13,858 bases of DNA from an uncultured Prevotella sp. Lineage in GTDB: Bacteria; Bacteroidota; Bacteroidia; Bacteroidales; Bacteroidaceae. Below the pieces are notes generated by a model. That model worked only from the letters and a program-made list of their open reading frames with translations, made no database searches and was not told the DNA's origin. A program made the position numbers and the translations under genes. Location: the NCBI GenBank assembly GCA_900542795.1, contig UQPD01000062.1, positions 1 to 13,858 on the forward strand, in the 5' to 3' direction. Positions 1 through 4,674 of this stretch are shown in pieces; position 1 is the stretch's first letter; each line of letters begins with the position of its first letter.

Positions 1-124
1 CACCTACGGCGTGCGAAGTGCATCGGGAATATATCCAATAACCAGGCATGAGAGATAGGGAACAAGTCCCCTTTCTCTCATACCTGGCTACCTTATATCA
101 CCCCGAATGGGGTGAGGATAGCGC
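1..124. repeat. Dispersed hairpin repeat, copy 1
   Basis: Most of this stretch (about 14-124) matches the reverse complement of 8311-8447. Shared parts include ATCCAATAACCAGG, a long hairpin at 42-87 (arms beginning CCAGG and ending CCTGG), the spacer CCTTATATCACCCC, and a second hairpin at 98-115 (TCACCCC/GGGGTGA). The long stem is slightly imperfect here and perfect in the other copy. The similarity runs off the left window edge, so the true end is unknown. It has no coding potential. It could be a mobile non-autonomous repeat or a structured RNA; the sequence does not decide between them. Confidence 0.75.
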
Positions 125-190
125 ATCATAATACATTGATAATTCTATCAAATATCATGCAGAAAAAATTGGTGGATTTTAAACACCCTA

Positions 191-266
191 CCGAAAGGGG
201 TTTATTTATGGAATTTCAAAAAAATAATTCAAGAACATTTATGGCTCATTGATGGACATTTTTGAC
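191..266. repeat. Direct repeat of 1340-1416
   Basis: About 76 bp starting CCGAAAGGGGTTTATTTA and ending with TTTGAC recur in the same orientation at 1340-1416, with a few substitutions and one small indel. In the other place the sequence continues as the right arm of a large palindrome; here only this half is present. The matching reading frames differ and carry stops, so it behaves as a non-coding dispersed element. Confidence 0.7.
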
Positions 267-283
267 GAAAAAAAACGCCTAAC

Positions 284-418
284 AAAGCAAGCATTGTCCT
301 CACCATGGTAGATAATGGATGCGTTCTTGTCACGCTTGATCTTTTTCTCCTTAATCAAGTATTCTTTCTCTTGACGAGTCTTATCAAACAAAACGCTTGC
401 AGGTTCGTCATTAGAGCC
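284..418 (-). pseudogene. HsdS-like relic (type I restriction specificity subunit)
   Basis: Read on the minus strand from 418 down, one frame encodes about 45 residues: NDEPASVLFDKTRQEKEYL, then IKEKKIKRDKNASIIY, then HGEDNACF. From family knowledge this resembles the conserved segment linking the first specificity half to the second target-recognition domain of HsdS (pattern DEPAS-LL-RIR-EKE-LIK-KIK-DK-, then an RG-DN motif). A stop codon lies directly upstream (421-419), and downstream the frame runs into repeat DNA and stops at 239. The target-recognition domains are absent, so this can only be a dead fragment. The match is from memory of the family and was not searched. Confidence 0.6.
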
Positions 419-457
419 TTACGATACAAGACGCTGTCTCACAAATCTTATATTATA

Positions 458-503
458 ACAGTGTTGCGGATTTTTCCTGTACATTAAAATTCCGCGACAC
501 TGT
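458..503. repeat. Inverted repeat between two gene relics
   Basis: Arms 458-475 (ACAGTGTTGCGGATTTTT) and 486-503 are inverted copies with about 16 of 18 positions pairing around a 10-base loop. A third copy of the core, TGTTGCGGAA, follows at 501-510 and overlaps the right arm. No T-run follows, so it is not an obvious terminator. It sits exactly between the HsdS-like fragment and the second relic. Confidence 0.55.
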
Positions 504-533
504 TGCGGAAATTGAATATACAATATTCACCTT

Positions 534-617
534 TTATCCCAGAATACGCTGTATCTCCGCCAATGTCTTATCAATTTCATGGTCAAGAGCCTTGCGCTTC
601 TTGAAATAGTCGGCATT
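534..617 (-). pseudogene. C-terminal coding relic, unassigned
   Basis: On the minus strand a frame gives NADYFKKRKALDHEIDKT, then LAEIQRILG and a TAA stop at 536-534. The amphipathic, charged composition looks like the helical C-terminal end of a real protein. The upstream end at about 618 coincides with the repeated motif CATTTTTGACGAAAAAA. It lies just upstream, in transcription order, of the HsdS-like relic, so it could be the tail of a lost hsdM or of an hsdS half. That assignment is inference from position only. Confidence 0.35.
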
Positions 618-651
618 TTTGACGAAAAAAACAAATAGTTGTCCGTCTATT

Positions 652-867
652 TTACAACTCGTTCTTCAATTCATTATACAAATCAACGGGACCCCAATGC
701 CAGTATTTTGTACTTTCTGTTGATAACTTCTTGTACAACTCAGAACGATAGATACGGCTAAGACACTCTTGCAGAGTGAAACCATAATCATCGTGTAGAT
801 ATTCTACCAACCAAGAAATTTTACCTGGCAAAAGCAGATGGAGGTTGTTTTGGTTTATCTGAAACAT
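652..867 (-). CDS. Small conserved-looking hypothetical protein (71 aa)
   Basis: The function is not recognised. The protein is acidic to neutral and helical, with no signal peptide or membrane segment. It has an N-terminal stretch (LLLPGKISWLVEYLHDDYGF), a middle SRIYRSELYKKL helix, and a C-terminal TKYWHWGPVDLYNELKNEL. I recall similar 70-residue proteins beside DUF3791 genes in Bacteroidota, sometimes with a DUF3990 protein, in small modules suspected to be toxin-antitoxin-like. The ATG at 867 is 23 nt downstream of the stop of the 79-aa gene, so the two are probably co-transcribed. The upstream GAGA is a weak ribosome site. No DUF3990-type partner is visible downstream; the relic region begins instead. 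Confidence 0.7.
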   Translation of the reverse strand: MFQINQNNLHLLLPGKISWLVEYLHDDYGFTLQECLSRIYRSELYKKLSTESTKYWHWGPVDLYNELKNEL

Positions 868-890
868 ATCATTTCTCTATTTTAAATGCT

Positions 891-1130
891 TCAATAAAAT
901 GTAGTGTCGCCAATGCTTTTTTTCCTATTTCCTATATACTCATCAATCTCTTCTATTAGCCATTGACGTCCTTGGGTATGAAGAACATCGTAGCATTCGC
1001 TGAGATAGTCCACCAAGCCATACTTGGAAAATAAGTCAAGCACTTGTTCTCCAGTCATTCCTTTAGCCGCTCCGTATTCTTCTATGCAGAATGCAACGAA
1101 AAGGGCAATATCTTTATCTTTCTTACGCAT
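891..1130 (-). CDS. DUF3791-like small protein (79 aa)
   Basis: The sequence fits the DUF3791 family as I know it: a first helix with IALFVAFCIEEYGAAKGM, then TGEQVLDLFSKYGLVDYL, then ECYDVLHTQGRQWLIEEI and a short basic tail. The molecular function of the family is unknown, and it often accompanies other small genes in putative toxin-antitoxin-like modules. The start is well supported: an AAGGAG ribosome site (minus strand, 1143-1138) lies 7 nt before the ATG. A matching promoter -7 box lies at 1189-1182. The last ten residues (KKSIGDTTFY) look unlike the rest and may be a repeat-generated or drifted tail. It is first in a two-gene unit with the 71-aa gene. Confidence 0.8.
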   Translation of the reverse strand: MRKKDKDIALFVAFCIEEYGAAKGMTGEQVLDLFSKYGLVDYLSECYDVLHTQGRQWLIEEIDEYIGNRKKSIGDTTFY

Positions 1131-1181
1131 TGCATTTCTCCTTTCTGTAGCTTAGCCACACATATTTGCCTATTTACCCTA

Positions 1182-1189
1182 CAAAAATA
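1182..1189 (-). promoter_or_regulatory. Candidate -7 box for the small-gene pair
   Basis: On the minus strand this reads TATTTTTG, matching the Bacteroidota consensus TAnnTTTG, about 52 nt before the start codon at 1130. I see no properly spaced TTTG -33 box (the nearest, at 1207-1204, is only 14 nt away), so the call rests on one box. Confidence 0.4.
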
Positions 1190-1228
1190 ATAATTTATTG
1201 CGACAAACTATTAGAAAGGCAAAAATGT

Positions 1229-1440
1229 TATTTGCGCTTCGCGCTGGGTTTTAGTCAAAAATGACCATCAATGAGCCATAAATGTTCATAAATTTTTATT
1301 TTAAAATTTCCACAAATAACTTCATGCGCCAGCCCAACCCCGAAAGGGGTTTATTTATGGACATTCAAAAAAAATAATTCATGAACATTTGTGGCTCATT
1401 GATGGTCATTTATGACTAAACCCAGCGCGAAGCGCAAATA
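1229..1440. repeat. 212-bp near-palindromic element
   Basis: The left arm, from TATTTGCGCTTCGCGCTG at 1229 to about 1304, and the right arm, about 1365-1440, are inverted copies. They differ by one single-base indel and a handful of substitutions over roughly 70 bp. The outer ends contain GCGCTTCGCGC, which can fold on itself. The roughly 60-bp centre carries no gene. The arms begin and end in TA. This architecture fits a small non-autonomous inverted-repeat element (MITE-like), but no transposase or clear target duplication is visible. Part of the right half is repeated at 191-266. Confidence 0.75.
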
Positions 1441-1480
1441 TAAAAGTTTATGCCCTTAAACAGTAGCGCATACGCCAAGT

Positions 1481-1507
1481 ATGTAATACTTAATACTTAT
1501 TACTTAA
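1481..1507. repeat. TAAGTATTA-family repeat (inverted orientation)
   Basis: Read on the minus strand this gives TAAGTAATAAGTATTAAG followed by TATTACATA. It is the same family as the blocks at 7336-7370 and 10052-10224, which lie on the plus strand. It is AT-rich, short-period and non-coding. Confidence 0.55.
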
Positions 1508-1648
1508 ACTTTATTCCTGATGGACATTTTTGACTAAAAAACGAATAACTTGCGCAGAATTTGATAATAAACCAGTGTCATTAAAACATTTGTTTTCTTA
1601 AAACAAGATAAAACGAAACAAAATAGCCGATAATAAAGAAAATGTGCG

Positions 1649-1656
1649 TATTTTTG
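1649..1656 (+). promoter_or_regulatory. Candidate -7 box before the DUF6242 gene
   Basis: TATTTTTG matches TAnnTTTG and lies 38 nt before the start codon at 1695. No TTTG is found at the usual 19-20 nt further upstream, so the promoter call is tentative. Confidence 0.4.
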
Positions 1657-1694
1657 CAGATGCTTTATAAAAGCTATTCCGAATATAACGACAC

Positions 1695-3083
1695 ATGAAC
1701 AAAATCACAATAGGAGCATTGTTAGCAACATTCTTTGCTGCATTCGCCTTCACAGCTTGCGACACCTCGTCGGACGTTACTGAAACAGAAACTTCGAGAG
1801 ACTGTCTTATCACCTCTGTTACACTCGGCACCTTGGTGCGCGATGTACACACAAAAAGTGCATCAACTGGTAATGACACCACTATCACCTATAATGTGAC
1901 GGGGGGAGCCTTCTTAATGTATATCGACCAACTGAAAGATAGCATCTACAACCCCGACCCACTGCCCGTAGGCACCAGAGTAAACAAATTGGTGTTTGCA
2001 AGCAATGGCATTGTTGGTTCGGGCAAGTTGATGATTGAAAGTTTAACTACCCACCAAGATACCTTGTTTACACCCACCGATAGCACAGACTTTAGTGTGC
2101 CTCGTAAGGTAACGGTGTATTCGGTTGATGGTAGCATCAAACGCTCTTATAAGTTTAACATCAACGTTTACAAAGAATATCCCGACTCAATGGTGTGGAA
2201 CACCGTTACAGAGAGTCCGCTAAATGCTGTGGCAAGCTTCGTTAAAAACCGCACACTCTCTGCCAACGGCATGCTATATGTGTTTGGCGAACATGCTGAC
2301 GGCACCACACACGTAGTGGCAACTACTGCCGAAGCACCCAACTTTGACGAAAGTAGCAGTGTGCAAGCTGCTAATGGCGAGAAGATGGATGTGCGCTCTA
2401 TACAATATCTGAAAGGAAACTTCTATGCACTGGCTGGTGGACATGTGGTGAAATCGGCACAGGCTGCTGGCACTTGGCACAACACTGAGGCTACACAAAC
2501 CTTTACGGCAATGGTGGGTACAAGCACCGATAGCCTTTTTGCCATAAGCGGTGGACAAATATGGGCTTCGGCAGACGGAGCAAATTGGAAACGTTGTACT
2601 TTAGACACCGAGGGCGCATTGCCCACACAGAATATTACGGCAAGCAACATTGCTGCACGTAACAACAAGAACAATGAGGTGATGATTATGGTGGGACAGG
2701 ACGCTGAGAACAAAGTAAGCGTTTGGAAACACGACATCAACCTGAAGGGTGACTTTAGTTATCCTTGGATTTTGTTGCCTCAAACCGATGAGCTAAAGGG
2801 TTATACTTGTCCACAACTAAAGGATGCTTCGCTCTTTGCCTACGATGGCAAAACGGTGTTGGCAGGCATTAGTGCCGATGGTTCGGTAGCTCCCTTCTAC
2901 GTAAGTGAGGATAATGGCCGCACTTGGAAAACCTCGCTCCTTTACAATCCTACCCCTCAGGGTGCAACTTCACTCTCGGTGACCGTTGATGCCAACCACT
3001 TTGTTTGGATGGTTTGCGGAGGTACGGGCAAGGTGTTGAAAGGAAGACTGAACAGATTGGGCAACGAACTGAATGCCCAATAA
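1695..3083 (+). CDS. DUF6242-type lipoprotein with BNR-like repeats
   Basis: A 462-residue exported lipoprotein. Residues 1-21 form a signal peptide ending FAFTA, with Cys22 as the lipidation site; the following DTSSDVTETE is rich in acidic residues, which could favour surface export in Bacteroidota (inference). Residues about 30-165 form an N-terminal beta-rich domain. From about 170 onward the sequence looks like a propeller, with BNR/Asp-box-like motifs SADGANW (292-298) and SEDNGRTW (404-411). This arrangement fits DUF6242, a Bacteroidota family of unknown function. No glycosidase catalytic set can be seen, so sialidase activity should not be assumed. It is first in a plus-strand run with the DUF6089 gene 61 nt downstream; a -7 box lies at 1649. 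Confidence 0.8.
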   Translation: MNKITIGALLATFFAAFAFTACDTSSDVTETETSRDCLITSVTLGTLVRDVHTKSASTGNDTTITYNVTGGAFLMYIDQLKDSIYNPDPLPVGTRVNKLVFASNGIVGSGKLMIESLTTHQDTLFTPTDSTDFSVPRKVTVYSVDGSIKRSYKFNINVYKEYPDSMVWNTVTESPLNAVASFVKNRTLSANGMLYVFGEHADGTTHVVATTAEAPNFDESSSVQAANGEKMDVRSIQYLKGNFYALAGGHVVKSAQAAGTWHNTEATQTFTAMVGTSTDSLFAISGGQIWASADGANWKRCTLDTEGALPTQNITASNIAARNNKNNEVMIMVGQDAENKVSVWKHDINLKGDFSYPWILLPQTDELKGYTCPQLKDASLFAYDGKTVLAGISADGSVAPFYVSEDNGRTWKTSLLYNPTPQGATSLSVTVDANHFVWMVCGGTGKVLKGRLNRLGNELNAQ

Positions 3084-3144
3084 GTGCTTGCGGAGGCATC
3101 CACACCCTAACACCTGAATAGTCCGTTTTCATACGATAAGACTT

Positions 3145-3894
3145 ATGCCCCTTACATTTACACATAAAACCACTTTATCACGCTCCCCCCAAGCTCAGTC
3201 GAAGGGGGCGCGTGGTCTGCTTTTCATTGCATGGACACTGATTGCGCTGTGGTTTACCCCCAAGGCTTATGCCCAACAAGAGGAATTGGAATATCAATTA
3301 GAGTTGGGAGGTGGCATAGGATTGAACCAAAACTTTACGGACGTAAAAGACCAATTGGGCATTGCCGGAACGCTTGTGGCTCGTTTTCCACTCAATCCAC
3401 GCATGGCGGTGAAAACGGAGTTCTCTTATAACACCGTGAAAGGCAACACGTCTGCACGCAAAGAGTTTTATCCTGCCTCGTCCAATGCAATTGGCACTGA
3501 ACGTTTGAACTATGCTGTGAGTAGCGGCATCTACGACCTTTCAGCACTCTACGAGCTGCACTTTCTGCCCTATGGTTACCAACGCGACTATCGTAAGCAC
3601 CAACGTTTGGTACCTTACATCCAAATGGGATTGGGCTTGACTTATGGGGCAGCAGGCAAAGCTTTTACGGTAAATATCCCCTTGGGCGTGGGAGTGAAAT
3701 ATAAGGTAGCACCGCGTCTGAACTTGGGTTTAGACTGGTTGGTACACTTCAGCATGAGCGATAAACTGGACGGACTGGATGCCCCACTCGGCATAAAGTC
3801 GGAACTCTTTCGCAACAAAGACCACTTCTCAGCCCTTAAGTTAACGCTAACTTACGACTTGCACCCCAAGTGTCCTACTTGTAACAGGGACTAA
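3145..3894 (+). CDS. DUF6089-type outer-membrane beta-barrel-like protein
   Basis: A 249-residue protein with an unusually long N-terminal region (about 24 residues, Ser/Arg/Gln-rich), then a hydrophobic core LLFIAWTLIALWF and a likely signal-peptidase site after AYA (about residue 43). The mature part alternates hydrophobic and polar residues (LELGGGIGLNQNF, LVPYIQMGLGLTYG, LNLGLDWLVHFSMS), as in small outer-membrane barrels. The position directly before uppS and bamA and the overall pattern match DUF6089, a Bacteroidota family of unknown function. The stop is 30 nt before uppS, suggesting co-transcription. The long N-terminus is partly encoded by a hairpin-forming sequence at 3181-3212; no better in-frame ATG lies downstream. 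Confidence 0.75.
   Translation: MPLTFTHKTTLSRSPQAQSKGARGLLFIAWTLIALWFTPKAYAQQEELEYQLELGGGIGLNQNFTDVKDQLGIAGTLVARFPLNPRMAVKTEFSYNTVKGNTSARKEFYPASSNAIGTERLNYAVSSGIYDLSALYELHFLPYGYQRDYRKHQRLVPYIQMGLGLTYGAAGKAFTVNIPLGVGVKYKVAPRLNLGLDWLVHFSMSDKLDGLDAPLGIKSELFRNKDHFSALKLTLTYDLHPKCPTCNRD
3181..3212. repeat. C-rich/G-rich hairpin inside the DUF6089 signal region
   Basis: CGCTCCCCCC and GAAGGGGGCGCG flank AAGCTCAGTC and can pair (five C-G pairs, one mismatch, then three more pairs). It lies inside the coding sequence, encoding SRSPQAQSKGAR ahead of the hydrophobic core. It looks more like an intergenic repeat than typical coding sequence of this genome. No second copy is present in the window. Confidence 0.5.
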
Positions 3895-3924
3895 GAATAC
3901 AAGAAAACTACATACATTATATAT

Positions 3925-4647
3925 ATGCAACTCGATAAATCAAGAATTCCTGCCCACATTGCCATTATTATGGATGGTAACGGACGTTGGGCCAAAGCAC
4001 GCGGCATGAACCGTAGCATGGGACACCAACAGGGCGTTGTAGCTGTGCGCGAAATTACCACAGCTTGCTCTAATCTGGGCGTGAAGTTCTTGACGCTCTA
4101 TACCTTCTCTACCGAAAACTGGAACCGACCTGCCGATGAAGTGGCTGCTTTGATGTCGCTTATCCTAACTTCGCTTGAGGAGGAATTGTTTATGAAGAAT
4201 AATGTGCGACTGCGCATTATTGGCGACTTAACACGTGTGCCGCAGGTGGTGCAGGACTCTATCTTGGCACTGCAACAACGCACGTCGGTTAACACGGGCA
4301 TGACGATGGTGATTGCATTGAGCTATAGTTCGCGTTGGGAAATTACGAAGGCTGTGCAAGACATTGCAAACGAGGTGAAGATGGGAACATTGAACCCCGA
4401 GGATATTAACGAGGAAATGATTGCTCAACACCTCACAACCAACTTTATGCCCGACCCCGACTTGCTTATTCGCACGGGGGGTGAGGTGAGACTTAGCAAT
4501 TACTTGCTTTGGCAATGTGCCTATACAGAATTTTATTTCTGCGACACTTTCTGGCCCGACTTTCACGAAGAAGACCTTTGCCAAGCTATCGCATGGTTCC
4601 AAAACCGCGAAAGACGATTTGGCAAAACAAGTGAACAGGTGAAATAG
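3925..4647 (+). CDS. uppS: Undecaprenyl diphosphate synthase (isoprenyl transferase)
   Basis: This cytoplasmic cis-prenyltransferase condenses farnesyl diphosphate with isopentenyl diphosphate to make undecaprenyl diphosphate, the lipid carrier for peptidoglycan and surface polysaccharides. All signature motifs are present. HIAIIMDGNGRWAK (11-24) carries the Mg-binding Asp17; His34 follows; FSTENWNRP spans 61-69; and DLLIRTGGEVRLSN (179-192) carries the diphosphate-binding Arg183 and Arg189, with Glu202 in the following AYTEFYF. These match E. coli D26, H43, R194, R200 and E213 in order and spacing. The 240-residue length is normal. It begins 30 nt after the DUF6089 gene and ends 27 nt before bamA, so it is probably part of one operon. 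Confidence 0.97.
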   Translation: MQLDKSRIPAHIAIIMDGNGRWAKARGMNRSMGHQQGVVAVREITTACSNLGVKFLTLYTFSTENWNRPADEVAALMSLILTSLEEELFMKNNVRLRIIGDLTRVPQVVQDSILALQQRTSVNTGMTMVIALSYSSRWEITKAVQDIANEVKMGTLNPEDINEEMIAQHLTTNFMPDPDLLIRTGGEVRLSNYLLWQCAYTEFYFCDTFWPDFHEEDLCQAIAWFQNRERRFGKTSEQVK

Positions 4648-4674
4648 AACCTATCATTGAAACTCAAACTAAGA

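Larger units (their letters stand above)
1..651. other. Gene-poor repeat and relic region
   Basis: There is no intact gene here. From left to right it holds the dispersed hairpin repeat (1-124), an AT-rich spacer (125-190), a partial copy of the element found at 1340-1416 (191-266), an HsdS-like relic on the minus strand (284-418), a hairpin (458-503) and a second minus-strand coding relic (534-617). The short motif CATTTTTGACGAAAAAA occurs at both 257 and 615, right at the edges of the two relics, which suggests that repeats and gene decay are connected here. Confidence 0.6.
1131..1694. other. Intergenic stretch with palindrome and repeats
   Basis: No gene is present. It contains the leader of the minus-strand small-gene pair (1131-1200), a 212-bp near-palindrome (1229-1440), a TAAGTATTA-family repeat (1481-1507), another copy of the GGACATTTTTGAC motif (about 1520-1533), a 7-bp hairpin TTGTTTT-CTT-AAAACAA (1590-1606), and the leader of the DUF6242 gene with a -7 box at 1649. 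Confidence 0.6.

Noticed and set aside
157..252. A 31-codon open frame starting MQKKLVDFKHPTERG
   Set aside because: Most of it lies in the dispersed repeat, and the matching frame in the copy at 1340-1416 is broken by stops, so it is not conserved as protein.
305..487. A 60-residue plus-strand open frame
   Set aside because: It is the shadow of the minus-strand HsdS-like relic and has no family resemblance or ribosome site.
1695..3083. The DUF6242 lipoprotein as a sialidase
   Set aside because: Only Asp-box/BNR-like motifs are present; the catalytic Arg triad and FRIP-type motif of sialidases are not seen.
4657..4674. TTG start giving six extra residues on BamA
   Set aside because: The ATG at 4675 yields a normal signal peptide without the extra KLKLR segment; TTG starts are uncommon.
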